Shown: one piece after another, positions 44,852 through 53,074 of the stretch | How positions within the stretch are numbered: position 1 is the stretch's first letter | How the letters are laid out: each line of letters starts with the position of its first letter | Assembly (NCBI GenBank): GCA_900757205.1 | Contig: CAAENA010000014.1 | Span: 1 to 62,820 of the forward strand | Origin: an uncultured Collinsella sp. | Lineage (GTDB): Bacteria > Actinomycetota > Coriobacteriia > Coriobacteriales > Coriobacteriaceae | Direction of reading: 5' to 3' | Length of the DNA stretch: 62,820 nucleotides | The notes under the pieces: generated by a model | What the model saw: the letters and a program-made list of their open reading frames with translations, nothing else | What the model was told of the DNA's origin: nothing | Database searches by the model: none | Translations under genes and position numbers: made by a program

Positions 44852-46279
44852 GTTGCAGAGTGCCCCCATTAGCTGCAATTCCAAGGTAGTTAGTACTTTT
44901 GGACTCAGATCGTCATACTGAACAAGAATTTGAGTTGAGTTTTCAGGGACAGATGCGCCATCGGCACACCAAAAACAGTCACCGATATCGATAAAAGGGA
45001 TGCTCGAGCGCGTGAGGGCCCGTGCAAAAGAGCTTCCGCCCGCGTCACGCTCCACGGCCACGACGCAGTAAAGGCCCGCGTCTGCATGATCGATCGAAAC
45101 CTCCCCTGCCGGAAACGTTTTCCGTACAAGCGCCGCCAGGCCATCACGCGCCCCACGAGCACGAACGCGCACGCGGTTCACATGTCGCTCGTAATCACCC
45201 GATTCCAGCAAACGCGCCAAGGCAACCTGATCAACAGAACTTACCGACGAGGCGTAGAAACCAAGGTTGCGTTTAAACCTCTCCATTAGTTCATCGGGCA
45301 GCACCATGTACGCCAAACGTAACGCCGATGAAAGGCTCTTCGAAAACGTGTTGGTGTAGATAACCGACTGGGCGGCATCGATCGACGCGAGCGCGGGAAT
45401 CGGCTTGCCGGCAAGGCGAAACTCACAATCAAAGTCATCTTCGATGAGATACCGACCTGGCCGCTCGGCGGCCCAGCTCAGCAGCGCATAGCGACGCGCA
45501 ATGCTCGTCACAAGACCGGTCGGATACTGATGAGACGGCATCAGGTGAAGGACATCGGTCCCGGTTTTCTGCAGCGCGCTCAAGTCCACGCCCTCAGCAT
45601 CCAACGGGACATGCCGCACTTCGCAACCCATGACCTGATAGATGCGCGTCAAGCGCAAATAGCCTGGATCCTCGACGGCATACACCTTGTCCGCGCCAAG
45701 CAACTGAACCAACATGGTATCGAGCAGCTGGGCGCCCGCACCGATAACGATGTTGTCGGGGTCGACATTCATGCCCCTTGTCCCGCGCAGATGGTGAGCA
45801 ATTGCGCGTCGTAGCCGAGCGGTGCCCTGTGCCGGCGCGGTCGAAAAGATTTCGCGTTCGTCTTCGGATGCCAGCGTCGCCCGTAGCGCGCTTTGCCAAA
45901 GCCGCGCCGCCTCCAAAGCGGAAGGAGAGAGCGCATCGAATCGCTCGACCTGTCCGTTGACATCATACGCGCTGGGGCCCACAGAGACGGCATCTCGGTC
46001 GATGCCCTCCGCAGCCGAAGCCAAAACCGGTGCATCCGGAAGTTCGCAAGCGTAGTAGCCACGACGCGGCATTGAGCAAATATAGCCCTCGGCAAGCAAC
46101 TGGCTATATGCATTCTCGATAGTAATGACACTGATTCCCAGATGACTGGCAAAGGCGCGCTTAGACGGAAGATGCTCCCCCGCCGCAATGCGTCCAGCAA
46201 CGATATCATCTCGAATTTGCTGATAAATATACTCATAAAGCGATGCCTCGCCGCGTTTTTCCAAATTGTAGTCAAGCAT
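44840..46279 (-). CDS. pdxR: MocR-type regulator of pyridoxal 5'-phosphate synthesis
   Basis: 479 aa. The N-terminal GntR winged helix (LYEYIYQQIRDDIVAGRI through GISVITIENAYSQLLAEGYI) is fused to a class I aminotransferase-like domain with LIEDDFDCEFR and the PLP-lysine region TNTFSKSLSSALRL. PdxR binds PLP and controls pdxST, which lies divergently here. I prefer the ATG at 46279 (AGGTCAGG upstream) to the one at 46312, because the latter would put a CTGACCTT operator-like repeat inside the gene. The final Leu-Ser-Glu-stop is contributed by hairpin copy 3, so the native end may have been replaced. Confidence 0.88.
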   Translation of the reverse strand: MLDYNLEKRGEASLYEYIYQQIRDDIVAGRIAAGEHLPSKRAFASHLGISVITIENAYSQLLAEGYICSMPRRGYYACELPDAPVLASAAEGIDRDAVSVGPSAYDVNGQVERFDALSPSALEAARLWQSALRATLASEDEREIFSTAPAQGTARLRRAIAHHLRGTRGMNVDPDNIVIGAGAQLLDTMLVQLLGADKVYAVEDPGYLRLTRIYQVMGCEVRHVPLDAEGVDLSALQKTGTDVLHLMPSHQYPTGLVTSIARRYALLSWAAERPGRYLIEDDFDCEFRLAGKPIPALASIDAAQSVIYTNTFSKSLSSALRLAYMVLPDELMERFKRNLGFYASSVSSVDQVALARLLESGDYERHVNRVRVRARGARDGLAALVRKTFPAGEVSIDHADAGLYCVVAVERDAGGSSFARALTRSSIPFIDIGDCFWCADGASVPENSTQILVQYDDLSPKVLTTLELQLMGALCNLSE

Positions 46280-46290
46280 GAGTTTGTCAC

Positions 46291-46353
46291 CTGACCTTAT
46301 TAAGTCATTCATTCTGGTATTAGTCTGACCTTGTAATTATCTCGAAAACTGAG
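46291..46353 (+). promoter_or_regulatory. pdxST promoter with direct-repeat PdxR sites
   Basis: CTGACCTT occurs at 46291-46298 and 46325-46332, 34 nt apart in direct orientation. The second overlaps a -35-like TTGTAA (46331-46336), which is 17 nt from TATTTC (46354-46359). Direct repeats with one touching the -35 fit MocR-type activation as known for PdxR. Confidence 0.5.
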
Positions 46354-46424
46354 TATTTCGCCATACCCAGCTCCCCGATAGGATGTTCCGTCAAGCAATG
46401 CACATGCCAACCAAGGGAGCAACC

Positions 46425-47315
46425 ATGGCAGAACAGACCAACAAGGCCGATCGCGTCAAACTCAATCGCGAGCTCGCGCAGATGCTCAAGGGCGGCGTCA
46501 TCATGGACGTCACCACGCCCGAGCAAGCACGCGTCGCCGAAGAGGCAGGCGCCTGCGCCGTCATGGCACTCGAGCGCATCCCGGCCGATATCCGTGCCGC
46601 AGGTGGTGTGTCGCGCATGAGCGACCCCAAGATGATCAAGGGCATCCAGGAGGCCGTCTCCATCCCCGTTATGGCCAAGTGTCGCATCGGTCACATTGTC
46701 GAGGCGCAGGTCCTGCAGGCCATCGAGATCGATTACATCGATGAGTCCGAGGTCCTCTCCCCTGCCGATGACGTCTATCACATCGACAAGACCCAGTTTG
46801 ACGTGCCATTTGTCTGCGGCGCCCGCGATCTGGGCGAGGCGCTGCGCCGTGTTGCCGAGGGCGCCACGATGATTCGCACCAAGGGCGAGCCGGGCACGGG
46901 CGACGTCGTCCAGGCCGTGCGCCACATGCGCAAGATCCAAAAGCAGATCCGCGACGTTGTTGCCCTGCGCGACGACGAGCTCTTTGAGGCAGCCAAGCAG
47001 CTGCAGGTTCCGGTCGAGCTGGTGCGCGAGGTCCATGCCACGGGCAAGCTCCCCGTCGTAAACTTTGCCGCCGGCGGAGTCGCGACCCCCGCCGACGCCG
47101 CGCTGATGATGCAGCTGGGCGCCGAGGGCGTCTTTGTTGGCTCGGGCATCTTTAAGAGCGGCGACCCCGCCAAGTGCGCCGCCGCCATCGTCAAGGCCGT
47201 GGCAAACTTCACCGACGCCAAGCTCATCGCCGAGCTTTCGGAGGACCTGGGCGAGGCCATGGTGGGCATCAACGCCGACGAGATCGAGATCATCATGGAG
47301 GAGCGCGGGCGCTAG
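46425..47315 (+). CDS. pdxS: Pyridoxal 5'-phosphate synthase, synthase subunit
   Basis: 296 aa. Condenses ribose 5-phosphate, glyceraldehyde 3-phosphate and ammonia to PLP. The TIM-barrel catalytic residues Asp28 (GVIMDVT) and Lys85 (PVMAKCRIGH) and the phosphate loop FAAGGVATPADAALMMQLG are present. AGGGAG lies 5 nt before the ATG at 46425. It is followed by pdxT with a 20-nt gap and controlled by the divergent pdxR. PdxS forms a dodecamer decorated by PdxT glutaminase. Confidence 0.97.
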   Translation: MAEQTNKADRVKLNRELAQMLKGGVIMDVTTPEQARVAEEAGACAVMALERIPADIRAAGGVSRMSDPKMIKGIQEAVSIPVMAKCRIGHIVEAQVLQAIEIDYIDESEVLSPADDVYHIDKTQFDVPFVCGARDLGEALRRVAEGATMIRTKGEPGTGDVVQAVRHMRKIQKQIRDVVALRDDELFEAAKQLQVPVELVREVHATGKLPVVNFAAGGVATPADAALMMQLGAEGVFVGSGIFKSGDPAKCAAAIVKAVANFTDAKLIAELSEDLGEAMVGINADEIEIIMEERGR

Positions 47316-47335
47316 TCCAGCAGAAAGGATCGCAC

Positions 47336-47923
47336 ATGAGCGATTATGCACACCAAACGGTTGCCGTGCTGGCGGTCCAAGGCGCTTTTGCCGAGCATGA
47401 GGCAAGGCTATCTGAGCTGGGCGCACGCTGTATTGAGCTGAGGCAGGCGGCTGATTTGAAGCAGAACTTTGACCGTCTGGTACTTCCCGGCGGCGAGTCT
47501 ACCGTTCAAGGGAAACTGCTTGATGAGTTGGGCATGCTCGAGGAGCTTCGTACCCGTATCGCTGAAGGCATGCCCGTCCTGGGCACCTGCGCCGGCCTGA
47601 TTCTGCTGGCTCACGACCTTGCCGCTCATGACGATAAGGGCACGCCGCGTTTGGCAACCATGGATGTGCTCGTTGAGCGCAATGCCTATGGCAGACAGCT
47701 CGGCAGTTTTCGCACCAAGGGACAGGTAGACGGCATCGACGGTGAAGTGCCGCTGACATTTATCCGCGCGCCCCGCATCGTCGAGGTCCACGGCGACGCC
47801 AAGGCCTTGGCAGAGGTCGATGGCCGCATCGTCGCCGCCCGCCAGGGCAACCAGCTCGGCGTAACCTTCCACCCCGAACTCGATGAAGACACCCGCCTCC
47901 ACGAACTGTTCCTACAAATGTAG
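47336..47923 (+). CDS. pdxT: Pyridoxal 5'-phosphate synthase, glutaminase subunit
   Basis: 195 aa class I glutamine amidotransferase supplying ammonia to PdxS. Nucleophile Cys85 (VLGTCAGLILL), oxyanion loop LPGGEST, and the His/Glu pair in TFHPELDED near the C-terminus. GAAAGGATCGCAC precedes the ATG at 47336. Directly downstream is a 300-nt spacer filled with hairpins before the convergent RGG-protein gene. Confidence 0.96.
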   Translation: MSDYAHQTVAVLAVQGAFAEHEARLSELGARCIELRQAADLKQNFDRLVLPGGESTVQGKLLDELGMLEELRTRIAEGMPVLGTCAGLILLAHDLAAHDDKGTPRLATMDVLVERNAYGRQLGSFRTKGQVDGIDGEVPLTFIRAPRIVEVHGDAKALAEVDGRIVAARQGNQLGVTFHPELDEDTRLHELFLQM

Positions 47924-47936
47924 GTAGAACAAAAAC

Positions 47937-48000
47937 GAGAGTGGATAATCTCCCACTTTGAGCTTGAATGCAGACTCAAACCGGGAGATTATCCACTCTC
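47937..48000. repeat. 64-bp hairpin, 18-bp perfect arms
   Basis: GAGAGTGGATAATCTCCC (47937-47954) pairs perfectly with its complement (47983-48000); a nested TTTGAG/CTCAAA extends the stem. It starts 13 nt after the pdxT stop. There is no T-run, so it is not a classical terminator. Its arms differ from those of the 123-bp family. Confidence 0.75.
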
Positions 48001-48007
48001 ATGCTAT

Positions 48008-48038
48008 GTAGTCGTTTAAGAACGTCCCCAATGACTAC
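48008..48038. repeat. Small hairpin with GTCCCC loop
   Basis: GTAGTCGTT (48008-48016) pairs with AATGACTAC (48030-48038) with one mismatch; the loop is TAAGAACGTCCCC. On the minus strand the loop reads GGGGACGTTC, similar to the loops at 24327 and 38436. Confidence 0.45.
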
Positions 48039-48080
48039 CTTGGATCATGGCAACGCCGATGTTTTGGCAACGCCAGCGAG

Positions 48081-48178
48081 CGCCGCCCAGGGCGAACAAG
48101 TTGGCATGAAAAAGGCAAGGCATAGACCTTCTGGTCATGCCTTGCCTTTTGAATGACAAATTGTCGCCCTGGGTGGCG
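48081..48178. repeat. 98-bp nested hairpin
   Basis: Outer arms (48081-48098 and 48160-48178) pair over CCCAGGGCGA/TCGCCCTGGG with few mismatches. The inner stem AAAAGGCAAGGCAT (48110-48123) pairs perfectly with ATGCCTTGCCTTTT (48137-48150), with GACC/GGTC at its tip. The inner stem with its TTTT could terminate pdxST transcription. Confidence 0.7.
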
Positions 48179-48192
48179 CGCAGCGTCAACTA

Positions 48193-48219
48193 GTTACGCG
48201 GTTCGTAGAACCGCGTAAC
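48193..48219. terminator. 12-bp hairpin at the 3' end of the RGG-protein gene
   Basis: GTTACGCGGTTC (48193-48204) pairs perfectly with GAACCGCGTAAC (48208-48219) around GTA, two nt past the stop of the minus-strand gene. No T-run follows, so the terminator call is tentative. Confidence 0.5.
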
Positions 48220-48221
48220 CC

Positions 48222-49133
48222 CTAAAAGCGGTTGCCGCGGAAGCCGCCACCGTTGCGGCCGCCACGATCGCCACCGCGCCCGCCGCGGTCGTTGCCACGG
48301 TTGCCGCCGAAGCCGCCACGGTTGCCGCCGCGGTCGCCATAGCCACCACGGTTGCCACCAAAGCCGCCGCGACCGCCACGGTCGCCGCCACGGTCACCAA
48401 AGCCGCCACGGCCACCGCGATCGCCACCGCGACCGCCACGGTCGCCACCACGGCCGCCGCGATCGCCAAAGCCGCCGCGACCGCCACGGTCGCCGCCACG
48501 GCCGCCGCGATCGTCACGGCCGCCGCGAGGACCGCGGTCCTCGTCCAGGCCCATGGCGACGAGCGGAGCAATAACCTTATCGAGAGCGGCCATCAGCTCG
48601 GTGGCCTCCTCGTAAGAAAGCTCGGGCAGGAGCTTCTCCTTCTTGTTGGCAAGCTCGACCAGGCCCTCAGCGGCATCCTCGGCAGCGAAGACGACGATCT
48701 TGCGCATATCGCCCTCGGCGTCGTCGATGCGGCCGACCAGATCGGCAGCCTCGGCCTCGGCCATCAGACCATCGAGCTCGCGGAGGCGCATGCCGAGCAG
48801 GTCGGACATTGCCTTCTGCTCCATCTTGGGCTTGAGGTCAAGAAGCTTGATGGCGCGCTCGATGTTCGCCATGCGCTCGGCCTTGGCCTCCTCCTCCTTG
48901 GAAATAGCAAAGCGACGGCTACGCAGCAGACGGGCGGCCTTCTGCATCTTGTCCATCAGCTCTTCGTCATCGTAATCAACGGCGGCCTCGACAACCTCGG
49001 CCTCCTCCTCGGCGGAAACCTCGTCAGCAGCCTCAACCTCGGCAGCTTCGGTCTCCACGGTCTCGACTGCCTCAACCTCGGCAGCCATGGTCTCGTTCTC
49101 GGTCTCGTTCATGATCTCTTCGTTCTCAGACAT
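48222..49133 (-). CDS. MarR-like winged-helix protein with long RGG-box tail
   Basis: 303 aa. Residues 1-60 are very acidic. Residues of about 60-195 form a helical domain whose MSDLLGMRLRELDGLMAEAEAADLVGR then MRKIVVFA pattern looks like a MarR winged helix. Residues of about 200-303 are an almost pure Arg/Gly/Asp/Phe repeat (DRGGRGG, GGFGDRGG, FGGNRGG units) encoded by a tandem repeat at about 48225-48530. RGG boxes bind RNA and promote condensates in eukaryotes and in some bacterial RNA helicases. A DNA- or RNA-binding regulatory role is likely; no homologue with a known function comes to mind. Confidence 0.8.
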   Translation of the reverse strand: MSENEEIMNETENETMAAEVEAVETVETEAAEVEAADEVSAEEEAEVVEAAVDYDDEELMDKMQKAARLLRSRRFAISKEEEAKAERMANIERAIKLLDLKPKMEQKAMSDLLGMRLRELDGLMAEAEAADLVGRIDDAEGDMRKIVVFAAEDAAEGLVELANKKEKLLPELSYEEATELMAALDKVIAPLVAMGLDEDRGPRGGRDDRGGRGGDRGGRGGFGDRGGRGGDRGGRGGDRGGRGGFGDRGGDRGGRGGFGGNRGGYGDRGGNRGGFGGNRGNDRGGRGGDRGGRNGGGFRGNRF

Positions 49134-49285
49134 GAGACTCCTTCTTGGCCCTCTCGGGCATCATCGCCCCATTCGCGGGGCCCGTCGCGCACTCTTTGCG
49201 CTTTAAACATTCATGCCTCTCGGCAAAACGTCCATTAGTTTATGGTGTCGCCATCCAATCTAGCTGCAGAATCTATGTGCACACA

Positions 49286-50701
49286 TTAATGCGACATGTG
49301 CGACTCGCGGCGGGCGTACACCAGCGACACCGCGAACCCAGCCACGGCAATCACGGCCGCCACGCGCACGGCAGCCGCAAATCCGATCGCCTGGGCAACG
49401 TCTGCCGCAACGCCAGTGGCGCCGGCAACCGCCGCAGAACTCGAAAGCAGACCGATAAACAGCGATGGACCAAACGACGCGGCAATCATGTTCCACGTGT
49501 TGAGCAATGCCGTTCCGTGAGGATGCTCAGCGGCAGGCAGCGTCTCCAAGCCGGCCGTCTGCGAGGGGCTCAGCACTAAACCGACGCCAGCATACACCAC
49601 AATGGTCAGTGCCACGACGACACCGATGTTCATGCTTGCCGCCGTCATCGAAATGGCAGTCTGCCCCACGGCAATCAGGGCAAAGCCGACCGGCAGCAGC
49701 GGCCATGCGCCACGGGCGTCCATCACGCGTCCGCCCACAATCGAGGTCACGGCGTTGCAGGCAATCGCCGGCAAAATGAGCAGGCCCGCAACAAGAGCGG
49801 TCATGCCGTATGCGCCCTCAAAATAGAGCGGCAGCAAAACGCTCATCGAGAACGTCGTCATCATCGACACCACCACAAGCAGGCACGCAGGCCAAAAACG
49901 AACGCTCGCCATGGGGCGCACGTTGAGCACCGGATGTTCGAGCTTGAGCTGGCGGACCGCAAACAGGCCAAGCAGCACCACAGCGGCGAAAAGCGTCACG
50001 ATACCGGTCATCACATTGGTCGAGAACTCGCCTACGGAATATACAAACGCCGTGATTCCGGCCGCTAGCAAAGCAACCGACAGAATATCAAGCGTAGTGT
50101 TCGAGCGCTCTCCAACATTCCGAACGAGCTTTGCTGCCGCCGCGGCGACCACGACACCGCCCACCAGCGGCACTACGAACACCGCCCTCCAGCCAAACAA
50201 CGTGCACATAAGACCGCTGATCACGGGACCAAATGCCGGCCCTAGCGTAATGCAGGCACCGCCCAGGCTCAGATACAGACCGAGCTTCTCGCGCGGGGCG
50301 CAAGACAGCACCACGTTCATCATGAGCGGGAACAAGATGCCCGATCCCGCAGCCTGCAAAATGCGACTTGGCAGCAAGACGGTAAACGTTGGGGCGACCA
50401 GGCACAGGACTTCTCCGGCGACCAGGCATCCACACGCGAAAAACAGCAGCTTGCGCGTCGAGAAGCGACCGGAAAGAAAGGCCATGATGGCCGTAAAGAT
50501 CGACGTCACGATCATGTAGCCCGAAACAAGCCACTGCGCCGTGATGGCACTCACCGAAAAGGCCGCCATGATGTCGTGCAACGCCACGTTAATGATGTTC
50601 TCGTTAAACGCGGCAACAAAGGCCGCGATATACATTACGGCGAGAAACGCCGAAGTGGCCGATGGCGCTACTTGAACTTGTTGCTGAGATTTGCTCCCCA
50701 T
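49286..50701 (-). CDS. MFS drug-efflux transporter (DHA2-like)
   Basis: 471 aa with about 14 hydrophobic segments. N-terminal AFNENIINVALHDIMAAF and the antiporter motif C region (GPAFGPVISG) fit DHA2/EmrB-QacA multidrug:H+ antiporters. The start at 50701 has GAGGAAGG 5-8 nt upstream; the frame continues to 50818 without coding character. The substrate is unknown. The 204-nt spacer to the divergent deformylase holds a TATTAT box near 50861. Confidence 0.88.
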   Translation of the reverse strand: MGSKSQQQVQVAPSATSAFLAVMYIAAFVAAFNENIINVALHDIMAAFSVSAITAQWLVSGYMIVTSIFTAIMAFLSGRFSTRKLLFFACGCLVAGEVLCLVAPTFTVLLPSRILQAAGSGILFPLMMNVVLSCAPREKLGLYLSLGGACITLGPAFGPVISGLMCTLFGWRAVFVVPLVGGVVVAAAAAKLVRNVGERSNTTLDILSVALLAAGITAFVYSVGEFSTNVMTGIVTLFAAVVLLGLFAVRQLKLEHPVLNVRPMASVRFWPACLLVVVSMMTTFSMSVLLPLYFEGAYGMTALVAGLLILPAIACNAVTSIVGGRVMDARGAWPLLPVGFALIAVGQTAISMTAASMNIGVVVALTIVVYAGVGLVLSPSQTAGLETLPAAEHPHGTALLNTWNMIAASFGPSLFIGLLSSSAAVAGATGVAADVAQAIGFAAAVRVAAVIAVAGFAVSLVYARRESHMSH

Positions 50702-50905
50702 GCATTTCCTTCCTCTTGGAACGACAGTCGTATCGCCCCAGAGGAACAGTCCAGGGCGAGGATGAGCCCTAGACTTACGCCAGACGCCGCACGCGACGAG
50801 TCTGGCAACATGGTCCAACGTCGAAAGATTGTAACGCGAACGCGCAGCTTTCCTTCCGCGCTATTATTGAAAGTCCACGAAAGCATGAGACATAAGGAGC
50901 CCTCC

Positions 50906-51316
50906 ATGATTAAGCCCATCATGAAATCCGAGTTCTTTTTGCGCCTGCCTTCCGAAGACGCCGGCCCAGAAGATGCCGCGACCGGACAGGATCTTCTGGA
51001 TACGCTCCACGAGCATGAGCACGAGTGCGTGGGCCTCGCCGCCAACATGATCGGCGTGCGCAAGCGCATCATCTGCGTAAAGGACGGCAACAGGACGCTG
51101 CTGATGTACAACCCTCAAATTCTTGAACAGGTCAATGCCTATCAGGCGAGCGAAGGATGCCTCTCGTTGATCGGTGAGCGCCCCTGTACCCGCTACCGCC
51201 GCATTAAGGTGGAGTATTTGGACGAGAACTTCGTCCACCGCATCAAAAACTTCTCGGGCTACACCGCCGAGATTATCCAGCACGAAATCGACCATTGTCG
51301 CGGAATCGTTATATAG
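50906..51316 (+). CDS. def: Short-type peptide deformylase
   Basis: 136 aa. Removes formyl from N-terminal Met. Metal and catalytic motifs: CVGLAANMIG (motif 1, with Met in place of the usual Gln), EGCLS (Cys85) and QHEIDH (His126, Glu127, His130). The protein ends six residues after motif 3, as in the short deformylases of clostridia. AAGGAGCCCTCC precedes the ATG at 50906; upstream in-frame sequence is the divergent promoter. Terminator at 51332. A second, degenerate paralogue is at 58713. Confidence 0.9.
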   Translation: MIKPIMKSEFFLRLPSEDAGPEDAATGQDLLDTLHEHEHECVGLAANMIGVRKRIICVKDGNRTLLMYNPQILEQVNAYQASEGCLSLIGERPCTRYRRIKVEYLDENFVHRIKNFSGYTAEIIQHEIDHCRGIVI

Positions 51317-51331
51317 TTCCGCCGATTCAAG

Positions 51332-51368
51332 AAAGCTCCCTGCAGCAAAACAACTGCAGGGAGCTTTT
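51332..51368. terminator. Bidirectional terminator
   Basis: AAAGCTCCCTGCAG (51332-51345) pairs perfectly with CTGCAGGGAGCTTT (51354-51367), followed by T. It serves the convergent deformylase and aminotransferase genes. Confidence 0.9.
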
Positions 51369-51391
51369 CATAGTGCGGAGCTTCTATCCCA

Positions 51392-52912
51392 CTAGCTCTG
51401 ACGGTAATGGTCAAAGAAGTCGGCGAGGTCTTCGAGGGACTCTTTGAGCACTTCCATGCGTGGCAGGTACACGATGCGGAAGTGATCGGGCTCGGCCCAG
51501 TTAAAGCCGCCGCCGCGCGTGATCAGGATCTTCTTCTCGTGCAGCAGGTCAAGAGCGAACTGCTCGTCATCGGTGATGTTGAACTTTTTAACATCCATCT
51601 TGGGGAAGATATAGAACGCCGCACGCGGCTTGACCACCGAGATGCCGTCGATCTTGTTGAGTGCCTCATACACAAAGTTGCGCTGCTCGTAGACACGACC
51701 GCCGGGGCGGATGTAGTTGTTAACAGACTGATGGCCGCCGAGCGCCGTCTGGACGATTGACTGAGCCGGCACGTTGGAGCACAGGCGCATGTTCGAGAGC
51801 ATGTTGATGCCCATAATAAAGTCGCTCATGCAGCGCTGGTTACCCGAAAGCACCATCCAGCCAATACGATAGCCCGCGATCATGTGCGACTTGGAAAGGC
51901 CGCTAAAGGTGACGCAGGGCAGGTCGGGAGCGAGCGAGGCAATCGAGACGTGCTCGTAGCCGTCCATGCACAGGCGGTCGTAGATCTCATCGGCAAAAAT
52001 CATGAGCTGGTGCCTGCGCGCGATCTCAACGATGCCCTCGAGTACCTCGCGCGGATAGACCGAACCCGTGGGGTTGTTGGGGTTGATGATGACGAGGGCC
52101 TTGGTCGCGCTCGTGATCTTGGACTCCATATCCTCCAGATCGGGATACCAATCCGCTTGCTCATCACACAGATAGTGAACGGGATGACCGCCGGCAAGGG
52201 TTGCGCACGCCGTCCAGAGCGGATAGTCGGGGCTGGGGATCAGAATCTCGTCGCCATTGTCGAGCAGCGCGTTCATCGAAAGCTGAATGAGTTCGGACAC
52301 GCCGTTGCCCGTGTAGATGTGCTCCATCTGAACATTGGGCAGGCCCTTGATCTGCGAGTACTGCATGATTGCCTTGCGCGCAGAGAACAGGCCGCGCGAG
52401 TTGGAATAGCCTTCGCAGTCGGGCAGCTGCTGGCGCATGTCCTTAATGACCTCATCGGGCGTGCGGAAGCCAAAGGGCGCCGGATTACCGATGTTGAGCT
52501 TGAGAATACGCTCGCCCTCGTCCTCCATACGGGCGGCCTCGTCGACGACGGGGCCGCGCACGTCATACAGGACGTTATCGAGCTTGGTGGATTTTGAAAA
52601 AGTACGCATGGTGGTGCTCCTTGGAATTTGAGCTGAGGGATGGGGTTCGGGCTTGGGTACGTTGCGAGGCGATGATTCCTCGCCTTGATCGGCGTCACCG
52701 GCGAGCAGCCAGGAAACATCGACCTCCAAAATACGAGCGAGCAGCTCTGCCACATCGCGCCGCGGGATCGTCTTGCCGCTCACATATTGGCTCATCTGAC
52801 TCTTGCCGAGTTTTTTTCCGAGCATCTCCGATGCGCGGATTACGTCCGACTGGCGAACGTCGCGATCGGACATGGTCTGTCGCAGGCGATCGCTAAACGT
52901 CTCTTGGGCCAT
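51392..52912 (-). CDS. XRE HTH domain fused to AlaT-type aminotransferase
   Basis: 506 aa. Residues 1-72 form an XRE HTH (SDRLRQTMSDRDVRQSDVIR, then MSQYVSGKTIPRRDVAELLA). A Pro/Ser linker (73-100) leads to a class I aminotransferase of the AlaT type, with the PLP-lysine region FSGLSKSHMIAGYR and NPNNPTGSVYP. It probably makes alanine from pyruvate and glutamate. AAGGAGG lies 5 nt before the ATG at 52912. An internal ATG at 52609 (Met102) also has AAGGAG at 7-nt spacing and would give a normal 405-aa enzyme. TTGAAC repeats upstream suggest autoregulation. Confidence 0.92.
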   Translation of the reverse strand: MAQETFSDRLRQTMSDRDVRQSDVIRASEMLGKKLGKSQMSQYVSGKTIPRRDVAELLARILEVDVSWLLAGDADQGEESSPRNVPKPEPHPSAQIPRSTTMRTFSKSTKLDNVLYDVRGPVVDEAARMEDEGERILKLNIGNPAPFGFRTPDEVIKDMRQQLPDCEGYSNSRGLFSARKAIMQYSQIKGLPNVQMEHIYTGNGVSELIQLSMNALLDNGDEILIPSPDYPLWTACATLAGGHPVHYLCDEQADWYPDLEDMESKITSATKALVIINPNNPTGSVYPREVLEGIVEIARRHQLMIFADEIYDRLCMDGYEHVSIASLAPDLPCVTFSGLSKSHMIAGYRIGWMVLSGNQRCMSDFIMGINMLSNMRLCSNVPAQSIVQTALGGHQSVNNYIRPGGRVYEQRNFVYEALNKIDGISVVKPRAAFYIFPKMDVKKFNITDDEQFALDLLHEKKILITRGGGFNWAEPDHFRIVYLPRMEVLKESLEDLADFFDHYRQS

Positions 52913-52932
52913 TAGAACCTCCTTGCTGGCAA

Positions 52933-53015
52933 AGTTCAATTTATAGAACACGAATTGAACCTAAGTTCAATTTAGGCAGCAGTATAGCGCCGTACCTTAT
53001 TCGGAAGTTCAATTT
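52933..53015 (-). promoter_or_regulatory. Operator cluster of the HTH-aminotransferase gene
   Basis: On the minus strand AAATTGAACT occurs three times (53006-53015, 52964-52973 and 52933-52942), and the inverse GTTCAATT once (52953-52960). TTGAAC doubles as a -35-like box: from the middle copy a TCTATA lies 17 nt further. The HTH domain of the gene itself is the natural candidate binder. Confidence 0.55.
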
Positions 53016-53074
53016 CACAAGAAAACGTACCGAACTCCGAGATTTGCCCAAGGCGGACAATGACGCGCACGCGT

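Noticed and set aside
48225..48530. Possible CRISPR or satellite repeat
   Set aside because: The repeat keeps one reading frame coding for RGG units in a plausible gene; there are no unique spacers.
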